Shown here: piece by piece, positions 43,210 to 50,945 of the stretch
How positions within the stretch are numbered: the first letter of the stretch is position 1
How the letters are laid out: each line of letters starts with the position of its first letter
Assembly (NCBI GenBank): GCA_965247395.1
Contig: OZ252012.1
Span: forward strand, 1,364,001-1,428,000
Source of the DNA: CAYRJD01 sp965247395
GTDB taxonomy: Bacteria > Actinomycetota > Acidimicrobiia > Acidimicrobiales > Poriferisodalaceae
Direction of reading: 5' to 3'
Length of the DNA stretch: 64,000 nucleotides
Notes under the pieces: generated by a model
What the model was told of the DNA's origin: nothing
The model's input: only the letters and a program-made list of their open reading frames with translations
The model's database searches: none
Translations under genes and position numbers: made by a program

Positions 43210-45915
43210 TCAGCCTGCCCGAAGCCGGTAGTTATCAACTTTCTCACTTGACTGGCAAGTAGCGGCACTCGTGCAGGCACCGGCGCCCGATTTGGCATAC
43301 GAATAAGCCAGGTCTGCTGGCAAGTTAATCGTGCCCCCAGATTTTGGTAAAGCAGACGGAGTTGGATCATTGGTACTGATCCTAAATGAAACCTTGTTAT
43401 CTGGTGTTGCAGATGGAGCGTCGTCCCAGGAATTACCGAAGCCACCTCCCGGGTTCTCGTTCTGCACAGTTTCGTAATTAAAGAACTGCACAATGCCGTT
43501 GTAGGTCAAGGTCACGGTAACGAAACTTCGGCCGCCTGTTAGCTGCCTCCGAGATGAATCCGGGCCGCCACAGTCGACATATTCGCCATCACTGGCGACC
43601 TCCGGAGGATTAGTAGCTTCACATCTCTCTGGTGAAGCGGCTAATTGCAAGCTCAGTGTTGCAAGCTCGGTGTTTTCAAGAGCGGCGCTGGCGATGTTGA
43701 AGAGCTCACCAACTTCCTTGTTGTCAAGCAAGGCTGTTACAACAGTGTGAAGCGTTGCTTCATCATCAAATCCGATTTGAATCGTCTTACGATATTCGAA
43801 CAAGTTGACCGAAACCTCAGGCGCATCATCGTCGTCGCTGGACATAAACCAGTCCACATACCAAGCGTTACCCGCAGCACCGCCAGCAGGTCCATCTGCT
43901 TTAGCCGTAATGGTCAGTAAATTGCGCTCACCATCAGTCGCGAGATCGTTGTCTGGGGTACCGGTGTTTACGGTATCGGTATGTCTTATCCATTCCCACT
44001 TGGCCAGCTGCGGCACAGTGCCCTCTACTAAGGTTGCAGGCCGTGACACAGTTGCTCGTGTAACACGCGGGAGAGTGTCAAACGAAGCCACTCGTACAGA
44101 AGTGGTGCGGGAATTGTTGCCCGATGTGTCAGAGAAAGCTCCAGCAGCCAGCGTTACACGCTCACCCGCTGCCAACGGTGTCTGAGCGGGTTCAAGAGTA
44201 GATCCATCCGCTACACATGTGTCACCAGGCATAACCACCCCCTCCACTTCTTCCCCATCGACAAGACCAAACAAGCAAATCACAAGATCCTTGTTAGTTC
44301 CACCGGGCTTAACAGCCGCAGTAGTTAGAGCGGCTCCATTCCGTTCTATGTTTGTGACAACAAACGTACTTGTAGTAGTAGCGAGGCTTGCCTCGGTAAT
44401 CACAATTCGAATGATGTTCGCATTCGCGGGAGCAACGATTCGTACGTTCGGACGTACATTGTCTGGCACGGTTCGCGGAACGGTGTAAGTAGCAGCTACG
44501 ACCCTGCGTTTATCTCCGCCGTCGCCCCTTATCTTTCCGCCAAGTACAGAGATCGTCATACCAGCGACAAACTGGTCAGACGTGTTGCCCCCGAGATCGA
44601 CCGTTAGCTTTCTAGCAGCCAGCTCCAACTCATCGCTGGCAAGCAGAGGCGCTCCACCTACTCGGTAGTTTGCCCTATTCTCAGCGTCGGCAAGATTCAC
44701 ATTCCCTGAGAACGTGATCGTGAAAGAACTCGCACCAGCGGTCGCTTTAACGGTCGCTGTTAACGGTTCGGACGTTGTGGCAGCGTTTACGGCTGCTTGC
44801 ATCACCGAGGCTGACACCACAGCGGTGCCACCTATAGCGGTTAGATCCAGGTCAACAAAAGTCGCCGTATTGGTTCGCACGGGAATGCTCGCTAAATAAT
44901 CACTGGTTTCACTTGGTAGCTGACCGGCTTGCACTAGCAATACCGGGGTAACTCCAGTTACATCCACACCGGTACCCAGCAACGGTCCAGCCGAAACGCC
45001 ATCAGCCGCAGCATCAGCGTTCACCAAGGCAACCGCGGAAGGGCTCAACGCGATGGTTTGGCAATCAGCTAACTCATCACGAATCGCTAACGCAGTAGCG
45101 AAACGATTTTCACCGCTAACGCGAGCCACATCAGTTACGCCAGCCAAAGACAGGTCTGCAGCCACAGAAGCTGACACGGCAGTCTCACCACCGATAATGA
45201 CCACACGCTCAACCTCAGCGTCTGTCAAATAGGCAGCCACCACCGTGGGCAGCTCATCAGCTCTTGTCAGCAGCACTGGTAGCTCTAAGGCGTAAGCCAA
45301 AGGTCCAAGAGCGATCACATCGGCAAACGAAGAATCAACATTCACCAACAAAGCGGTAACTAGCCCTGACTGGCAGTACACGCCAGGCGTGCCCATTTCC
45401 TCAGCCAAAGCAACCGACGTGGCATAACGATCCGCGCCAGATAAACGCTTCACAGTGCGCACAGTCGCCAAATCAGCTAACGCATCCTCAACATCCTGGG
45501 ACACGGCCTCAAGCCCACCAACGATGAACACATCAGTAATGAACTCATCAACAATAAAGTTTTCAACCAAGCGCGACAGGCGATTAGGAGTCGTCAACAA
45601 CACCGGCGCAGACTTAATAGCAGCCAGGCCAGCAGCTGCGGCAGCGTCAATCACGCTCGCACCAGACGCCACAATCACAGAATCAACAAAGCCGCCAGAG
45701 CCCACCGACTCGACGTATGCCTCGGCCAAAGCAACCGACGTCGCATAACGATTTGCGCCACCAAAGCGGCGAACACTGGACGTAGCAGTATCACCATCAT
45801 GGTCATACAAGCTCTCGCTAGCCGTATTAGCAGCACCCACCGGTGAACCAGCCACCACCAACACCGACACACCCAACACCACAGCAGCCAACACAACAAA
45901 AAAACGACGCGCCAT
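43210..45915 (-). CDS. CWB2-repeat cell-surface protein, copy 4 (short form)
   Basis: 901 residues from ATG 45915, with TAGGAG 6 nt upstream. Signal peptide MARRFFVVLAAVVLG...VGA-AN. Three CWB2 repeats (FGGANRYATS, LSGADRYATS, VSGENRFATA), then the Ig-like segment. Only one C-terminal KWEWIRHTDT module is present, where copies 1-3 have two, followed by the shared end domain (TLTYNGIVQFFNYET) and NYRLRAG. The last coding part (about 43370-43500) is the most diverged of the four. It is the gene nearest to the undisturbed flank (enoyl-CoA hydratase) and could be the founder. Confidence 0.9.
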   Translation of the reverse strand: MARRFFVVLAAVVLGVSVLVVAGSPVGAANTASESLYDHDGDTATSSVRRFGGANRYATSVALAEAYVESVGSGGFVDSVIVASGASVIDAAAAAGLAAIKSAPVLLTTPNRLSRLVENFIVDEFITDVFIVGGLEAVSQDVEDALADLATVRTVKRLSGADRYATSVALAEEMGTPGVYCQSGLVTALLVNVDSSFADVIALGPLAYALELPVLLTRADELPTVVAAYLTDAEVERVVIIGGETAVSASVAADLSLAGVTDVARVSGENRFATALAIRDELADCQTIALSPSAVALVNADAAADGVSAGPLLGTGVDVTGVTPVLLVQAGQLPSETSDYLASIPVRTNTATFVDLDLTAIGGTAVVSASVMQAAVNAATTSEPLTATVKATAGASSFTITFSGNVNLADAENRANYRVGGAPLLASDELELAARKLTVDLGGNTSDQFVAGMTISVLGGKIRGDGGDKRRVVAATYTVPRTVPDNVRPNVRIVAPANANIIRIVITEASLATTTSTFVVTNIERNGAALTTAAVKPGGTNKDLVICLFGLVDGEEVEGVVMPGDTCVADGSTLEPAQTPLAAGERVTLAAGAFSDTSGNNSRTTSVRVASFDTLPRVTRATVSRPATLVEGTVPQLAKWEWIRHTDTVNTGTPDNDLATDGERNLLTITAKADGPAGGAAGNAWYVDWFMSSDDDDAPEVSVNLFEYRKTIQIGFDDEATLHTVVTALLDNKEVGELFNIASAALENTELATLSLQLAASPERCEATNPPEVASDGEYVDCGGPDSSRRQLTGGRSFVTVTLTYNGIVQFFNYETVQNENPGGGFGNSWDDAPSATPDNKVSFRISTNDPTPSALPKSGGTINLPADLAYSYAKSGAGACTSAATCQSSEKVDNYRLRAG

Positions 45916-46013
45916 CACGAACTCCTAAATAGGCCAGCCAACGTACAAACTACGGTTAAGCCCAACACTTTCAGCTAATAATCAACCATCAAACCGCTCA
46001 AAATGTGACACCA

Positions 46014-46023
46014 CCCCCCCCCC
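46014..46023. promoter_or_regulatory. Poly-C tract (10) upstream of CWB2 copy 4
   Basis: Ten C, 99 bp before the start. Here the TGTCACATTT box (46001-46010) lies between the tract and the gene, while in copies 1-3 the tract lies between the box and the gene. The tract has thus arisen at a different spot. Confidence 0.5.
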
Positions 46024-46085
46024 TCAGGCCCGTAAGGCCGCTAACTACAAGGGTGAACGGCTGAAAACCGCAAGTTTTGGAGTAT

Positions 46086-46862
46086 CTAGCGGCCTTTCCA
46101 GTTGGGTTCACGTTTCTCAGAAAAAGCGAGCGGTCCTTCCACGTAGTCCTCGCTTTTGATCATGGCGTGCACGGCGTCGTAGCGGGCTTCGTGAGCCTCG
46201 CGCACGCCAGCCGTATCTAGGCCTCGCATCGCTGCCTGCTTGGTAGCACTAATAGACATGGGCGAACATGCCAGCGTCATCTCAGCCCAACGGCGAGCGC
46301 AATCCAGCACTTCACCTTGCGGCACCACCTCGGCTACGAAACCGAGCTCTTTGCCTTCTGCCGCTGGGACGTGACGGCCGGTGAGCATCATGCTCATCGC
46401 ACGTTTTAGGCCAATCTGGCGAGGCAACCGGTGAACACCGCCTGCCAAAGCCGCTAAACCAACCCTGGGCTCGGGCAAGGCAAACAACGCGTTTTCTGAA
46501 GCAACTATCACATCGCAGGCCAGCGCTATCTCAAAACCGCCACCCATAGCAACGCCGTTTACGGCGGCGAATACCGGTTTATCCAGGTCGTAACGAGAGG
46601 TCAGTCCGCCGAACCCGCTGGCGGGCATGGCGGAGCGGTCGCCCCCTTCGGCCTGATAGCGCAAATCGTTGCCGGCTGAAAAGGCTCTGTCGCCTGCGCC
46701 GGTAACTATGGCAACCCAGAGGTCAGCATCGTTTTGGAACTCATCAAATAGTTCCGCCATCGCTGCGTTGCCTGGCGGGTGCAGGGCGTTCATGCGTTCG
46801 GGTCGGTTGATGGTGATGATGAATAGATGGCCGTCGCGTTCGGCGTGGCAAAAGTCGCTCAT
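46086..46862 (-). CDS. Enoyl-CoA hydratase/isomerase family protein
   Basis: A 258-residue crotonase-fold protein. The oxyanion-hole segments are 'RAFSAGNDLRYQ' (about 59-70) and 'GVAMGGGFEIALACD' (about 102-116). A Glu in 'PEPRVGLAALAGG' (about 129-141) fits one catalytic position; the second family Glu is not obvious, so the reaction (hydration, isomerisation or other) is open. Start ATG 46862. It lies between the CWB2 array and tRNA-Tyr. Confidence 0.9.
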   Translation of the reverse strand: MSDFCHAERDGHLFIITINRPERMNALHPPGNAAMAELFDEFQNDADLWVAIVTGAGDRAFSAGNDLRYQAEGGDRSAMPASGFGGLTSRYDLDKPVFAAVNGVAMGGGFEIALACDVIVASENALFALPEPRVGLAALAGGVHRLPRQIGLKRAMSMMLTGRHVPAAEGKELGFVAEVVPQGEVLDCARRWAEMTLACSPMSISATKQAAMRGLDTAGVREAHEARYDAVHAMIKSEDYVEGPLAFSEKREPNWKGR

Positions 46863-46979
46863 GGACGCGACGCTAGTCAGACCACTGGGTCGTTGCCAGA
46901 CCGCGCCTAGTTGCCAACGTCCGCTGAGCGATAGCGGTGGTGGTGGTGTGTAAGCGGCGGCGTGAAAATAGTGAAATTG

Positions 46980-47062
46980 TGGGCCGAGGAGGATTCGAAC
47001 CTCCGTAGGCGAAAGCCGACGGGTTTACAGCCCGTTCCCTTTGGCCGCTCGGGCACCGACCC
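46980..47062 (-). tRNA. tRNA-Tyr (anticodon GTA)
   Basis: An 83-nt class II tRNA: acceptor GGGTCGG/TCGGCCC, anticodon stem-loop GGGCTGTAAACCC with anticodon GTA, long variable arm, T arm GGAGG TTCGAAT CCTCC, discriminator A. CCA is not encoded. Confidence 0.95.
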
Positions 47063-47110
47063 AACGGCGGGCAACGTTAGCGGCGGCAGGTAGCGCTAGC
47101 GTCGAGCGTC

Positions 47111-47599
47111 GTGCCTTCGTTTGATGTTGTTTCACAGACCGACCCGCAAGAGGTGCGCAATGCGGTTGATCAGGCGGCACGAGAGATCGGCACTCGCTAC
47201 GACTTCAAAGACAGCGGCGCCAGCGTCGAGCTAGGACAAGAAGCAATAACGCTGCGAGCGAACTCTGAGGACCGCATGACCGCGTTGCGTCAGGTGCTAG
47301 AAGAAAAGCTCGTGCGGCGACAGGTGAGCCTGAAGGCGCTGAACTATGGCGGCGTGGAAGAAGCGACGGGTGCCACGGTGCGCCAAGAAGCGACGCTGGT
47401 GGCGGGTATCTCCTCAGAAAAGGCCAAAGAGCTAAACAAGTTCATCAAGAATCTCGGCATCAAGGGCGTTCAGTCGCAGGTGCAGGGAGATCAGTTGCGC
47501 GTTACTTCCAAAAAGCGGAACGACCTGCAAGCGGTGATCGCAGCCATGAAAGAGGGCGATTTCGATCTGCCGCTGCAGTTTGAGAACTTTCGGGACTAG
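47111..47599 (+). CDS. YajQ family nucleotide-binding protein
   Basis: A 162-residue member of the YajQ (UPF0234) family. The N-terminus MPSFDVVSQTDPQEVRNAVDQA and the block 'EIGTRYDFKDSGASVEL' (about 27-43) are diagnostic, as are 'KIKD'-like 'NLGIKGVQSQVQGDQLRVTSKKRNDLQ' segments (shown in parts: NLGIKGVQSQVQG, RVTSKKRNDLQ). Some members bind cyclic di-GMP or tRNA/GTP; which ligand applies here is unknown. Start GTG 47111. It converges with htpX. Confidence 0.93.
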   Translation: MPSFDVVSQTDPQEVRNAVDQAAREIGTRYDFKDSGASVELGQEAITLRANSEDRMTALRQVLEEKLVRRQVSLKALNYGGVEEATGATVRQEATLVAGISSEKAKELNKFIKNLGIKGVQSQVQGDQLRVTSKKRNDLQAVIAAMKEGDFDLPLQFENFRD

Positions 47600-47619
47600 C
47601 CGCTCTAGCTCTAGGCGCT

Positions 47620-48474
47620 CTAGACCGATTCCATCCAGCTGCCGTCGCGTAGCCGCTTGACGCGCTCTGCCATGGGAGGGTGCGTGGTGAACAGCCCTTT
47701 GAAGTTCATCCGACGGCTAGCTAGCGGATTGACTATGTACATCTGGGCTTGGTTGGCGTCTGCCAGGCTTGGAATGTGCTTGGAGGCAGCGTCAAGTTTT
47801 TCTAGCGCGCGAGCAAGCGGTTCTCCGTCTGAAATCATGCGGGCTGCGGTGCGGTCGGCTTGATATTCACGGCTGCGGCTGATTGCCATCTGCAACATAA
47901 ACGCAGCTATCGGGGCGAGGAAGATAAGCAGCAGTTCACCGATCGGGTTGCGGTTGCGGTCGCCACGACCGCCGCCGAAGATGAGAGCGAACTGCGCCAT
48001 GCGAGCTGCAAACGTGATGGCGGTAGCCACCGCCGCAGCCACTGAGCCGATGAGAATGTCGCGGTTTTTTATGTGCGACATTTCATGCGCTAGCACACCA
48101 CGGATTTCGTACCAGTCAAGCTCGCGCAACATTCCCTCGGTGATGCACACCGCCGCGTGGTGAGGGTTGCGGCCGGTGGCAAAGGCGTTTGGTTGCGGAT
48201 CGGGGCTGACGTAGATGCGCGGCATAGGCATTTCGGCAAGCTGAGCCAGCTCTTGCACCGTTGCGCGATATTTAGGCAACTTGTCGGGCGGTACCTCTTG
48301 GGCGCGGGCCGAACGGATTGCCAGCTTGTCTGAAAACCAGTAGCTGCCGCCCACGAACACGATCGCAATAACGAAAGCGAAGATCAGACCGCTCTGGCCG
48401 AAGAAACTGCCAATAAACAGAATCAGGCCACCAAGGGCGGCCAGCAGCACGGCGGTTTTGGCGGTATTTCGCAT
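47620..48474 (-). CDS. htpX: Membrane zinc metalloprotease HtpX
   Basis: 284 residues from ATG 48474; upstream open frame (to 48705) is Pro/His/Thr-rich and not part of the protein. Two N-terminal membrane helices (about 8-24 and 29-47) are followed by the zinc motif HEMSH at 130-134, a third hydrophobic region, and the third ligand region 'SREYQADRTAARM' (about 200). It degrades misfolded membrane proteins. The upstream leader (48475-48622) contains a G8 run at 48545-48552 and GT-rich repeats. Confidence 0.93.
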   Translation of the reverse strand: MRNTAKTAVLLAALGGLILFIGSFFGQSGLIFAFVIAIVFVGGSYWFSDKLAIRSARAQEVPPDKLPKYRATVQELAQLAEMPMPRIYVSPDPQPNAFATGRNPHHAAVCITEGMLRELDWYEIRGVLAHEMSHIKNRDILIGSVAAAVATAITFAARMAQFALIFGGGRGDRNRNPIGELLLIFLAPIAAFMLQMAISRSREYQADRTAARMISDGEPLARALEKLDAASKHIPSLADANQAQMYIVNPLASRRMNFKGLFTTHPPMAERVKRLRDGSWMESV

Positions 48475-48622
48475 GAGTTTCTTTCGGTGGTTCCTCGAGT
48501 ATTTCTCGGGGGGTTCTCGGGAGTGGGGTGGTTTTTGAGTGTTTGGGGGGGGTGGGTGTGTTGTGTGTGTGGAGAGGGTGTGACTTTGGCTGGTGGTGCG
48601 CCTGCTAGCTAGTGCAAGGCCG

Positions 48623-50773
48623 CTAGCTGGTGGTGCCCAGTGCTGCGGCGGCACGATCACGCACCTCATCAACCACGGCAGCATCCGCCAGTGTGGTGGT
48701 GTCACCTAAGTCTCGTCCTTCGGCCACGTCTCGCAGCAGGCGTCTCATGATTTTACCGGAACGCGTTTTGGGTAAGTCGGGCACCAGTACAACGGCTTTC
48801 GGGCGGGCAATGGCCCCCAGCTTTGTTGCCACATGACCGCGAATTTCTTCGGCCAACTCATCGCTGGGAGTGCTGCTGGAGCGCAAGATGACGTAACCCA
48901 CGATGGCTTGACCGGTTGTGTCGTCGGTGGCGCCCACCACGGCGGCCTCGGCCACTGCTGTGTGATCGACCAGCGCGGACTCAACTTCGGTAGTTGAGAT
49001 GCGATGCCCGGACACGTTCATCACGTCGTCTACTCGACCCAGCAACCAGAGATAGCCGCCTTCGTCGATCTTGGCGCCGTCGCCAGCGAAGTAGCGACCC
49101 GGGTAAGTGCTCCAGTAGGTCTCTTTGTATCTTTCCGGGTCGCCCCAGATGCCGCGCAACATGGCAGGCCACGGTTCGGTGATGGTGAGATAACCGCCGC
49201 CGCGGGTAACCGGGTTGCCAGCGTCGTCTACAAGCTCGACCGATATTCCGGGCAGGGCGTGTGTGGCAGAGCCGGGTTTGGTGGTGGTTACACCCGGTAG
49301 CGGGGTGATCATGTGTCCACCGGTTTCGGTCTGCCACCAGGTGTCGACAATCGGGCAGCGCGCAGCGCCGATGTGGCGGTGATACCACATCCACGCTTCG
49401 GGGTTGATCGGCTCGCCAACGGTGCCCAGCACGCGCAGAGATGACAGGTCGTGTCGCTCAACCTCGTCTGCACCCCATTTCATGAAGGTGCGAATAGCGG
49501 TGGGTGCGGTGTAAAGCTGCGTCACGCCGTAACGGCTGATGATGTCCCACAGGCGATCCTTAGGCCAGTTGGCGCGATCGGCTATGCCTCCTGCGCGAAA
49601 TTCTGGGCGAGGAGTGTCGGGCGTGCCTTCGTAGATCACCGAGCTGGCGCCGTTAGCTAGCGGGCCGTAGACGATGTAGCTGTGGCCGGTAACCCAGCCG
49701 ATGTCTGCCGCGCACCAGTACACGTCGGTTTCGGGCTGCAGGTCGAACACGTAGCGGTGCGTGAAGGCGACTTGCGTTAGGTAGCCGCCGGTGGTGTGCA
49801 TGATGCCTTTGGGTTTGGCGGTGGTGCCGGAGGTGTAGAGCAGATAGAGCAGGTCTTCGGAGTCCATGTGCTCGGGCTCGCAGACGGCGGTGATGGCTGG
49901 GTCGGCCATCAGGTCGTGATACCAGTGATCTGTGGCCTCGTTCCAGGCGGGAGTTGGTGCGTCTGGGTCGTCGCTGATGCGGCGCACCACGATCACATTT
50001 TCAATGGTGGAGGTTGTAGCGGATGCTGTAGTGGATGTGGTGGTGGAAGCTGTGGTGGATGTGGTGGCAGCCACTGCTGCGTCCGCTGTGGGTTTAAGCG
50101 GGAAGGGTTCACCACGGCGATATCCGCCGTCAGCGGTGATGAGCAGCTTGGCTCCCGCGTCTTCGATTCTGTCCGAAAGAGAGTCGACGCTGAACCCGCC
50201 GAACACGACCGAATGCGCCGCTCCGATGCGTGTACACGCCAGCATCGCTACAACTAGTTCGGGGATCATCGGCATGTAGATGCAGACTCGGTCGCCGCGG
50301 ACGGTGCCGAGGCTTTTGAGCACGTTGGCAAATCGGCAGACCTCGTCTAGGAGCTCTTGGTAGGTGATGACGCGGGTGTCGCCGGGTTCGCCTTCCCACC
50401 AAAACGCCACCTTGTCGCCCTTGCCTGCTTCTACATGGCGGTCTAGGCAGTTGTAAGAAACGTTCAGCTTGCCGCCGACAAACCATTGGGCGAAGGGCAG
50501 GTCCCATTGGAGCACGGTGTCGAAATCTTTGAACCAGCTGACGTGCTCACGGGCCTGGCGCGCCCAGAAGGCGAGACTGTCAGCTTCGGCTTCTTCGTAA
50601 AGGGAGCGGTCTGAAACAAGAGCGTTGGCGGTGAAATCGGCTGACGGCGCAAAGGTGCGTCCCTCTACGTAGTAGTCCTCGATTGTTGCTTCTGCTGGGG
50701 CTGCTGGTGGAGTTATCGCTGGTGCTGGTTCTGACGGTGTGGATTCTGCTGGTGTTGGTTCTGATGGGGACAT
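48623..50773 (-). CDS. acsA: Acetyl-CoA synthetase
   Basis: 716 residues. It forms acetyl-AMP and then acetyl-CoA from acetate. ATG 50773 is chosen: AGAGG lies 6 nt upstream, while the open frame further up (to 50893) consists of repeated TQLAI/TQPAV codons and homopolymers. Seen: 'LLYTSGTTAKPKGIMHT' (P-loop, about 300), 'YWCAADIGWVTGHSYIVYGP' (about 333), 'DTWWQTETGG' (about 455) and 'LPKTRSGKIMRR' near 680, whose Lys is the regulatory acetylation site in Acs. Extra parts are a Pro/Ser/Ala N-terminus and a Thr/Ala/Ser repeat at about 238-262. Confidence 0.95.
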   Translation of the reverse strand: MSPSEPTPAESTPSEPAPAITPPAAPAEATIEDYYVEGRTFAPSADFTANALVSDRSLYEEAEADSLAFWARQAREHVSWFKDFDTVLQWDLPFAQWFVGGKLNVSYNCLDRHVEAGKGDKVAFWWEGEPGDTRVITYQELLDEVCRFANVLKSLGTVRGDRVCIYMPMIPELVVAMLACTRIGAAHSVVFGGFSVDSLSDRIEDAGAKLLITADGGYRRGEPFPLKPTADAAVAATTSTTASTTTSTTASATTSTIENVIVVRRISDDPDAPTPAWNEATDHWYHDLMADPAITAVCEPEHMDSEDLLYLLYTSGTTAKPKGIMHTTGGYLTQVAFTHRYVFDLQPETDVYWCAADIGWVTGHSYIVYGPLANGASSVIYEGTPDTPRPEFRAGGIADRANWPKDRLWDIISRYGVTQLYTAPTAIRTFMKWGADEVERHDLSSLRVLGTVGEPINPEAWMWYHRHIGAARCPIVDTWWQTETGGHMITPLPGVTTTKPGSATHALPGISVELVDDAGNPVTRGGGYLTITEPWPAMLRGIWGDPERYKETYWSTYPGRYFAGDGAKIDEGGYLWLLGRVDDVMNVSGHRISTTEVESALVDHTAVAEAAVVGATDDTTGQAIVGYVILRSSSTPSDELAEEIRGHVATKLGAIARPKAVVLVPDLPKTRSGKIMRRLLRDVAEGRDLGDTTTLADAAVVDEVRDRAAAALGTTS

Positions 50774-50787
50774 GTTTGCCTCTGTCG

Positions 50788-50870
50788 TTTTTTTTGGGGG
50801 GGGGACTGGTTGGGTTACGGCTGGTTGAGTTATGGCTAGTTGGGTTATAGCTAGTTGGGTCGGCTGGCGG
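50788..50870. repeat. Homopolymers and 16-bp repeats in the acsA leader
   Basis: T8 (50788-50795) directly joins G9 (50796-50804), that is C9-A8 on the acsA strand, 15 bp before the start codon. Upstream are four imperfect units of about 16 bp (CTGGTTGGGTTACGG type) at 50806-50870. Confidence 0.75.
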
Positions 50871-50919
50871 TGAAATCGTCTGCTTGGCGGCATTCTGGCG
50901 GCGGTATTAGCTAAGTAAT

Positions 50920-50945
50920 CGGATACTTAGTCGACTAAGTATCCG
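50920..50945. other. Perfect 26-bp palindrome across the midA stop codon
   Basis: CGGATACTTAGTC and its exact reverse complement meet without a loop. The midA stop (TAG at 50935-50937) lies inside. No T run follows, so a terminator is doubtful; a protein-binding site or replication-slippage product is possible. Confidence 0.7.

Noticed and set aside
31423..46023. Poly-C tracts as sequencing or assembly artefacts
   Set aside because: Not fully excluded, but runs of 12, 12, 12 and 10 at equivalent sites in four diverged leaders are unlikely to be errors in every case; exact lengths should not be trusted.
47948..48163. Plus-strand frame opposite htpX
   Set aside because: Shadow frame; the zinc protease on the minus strand is unambiguous.
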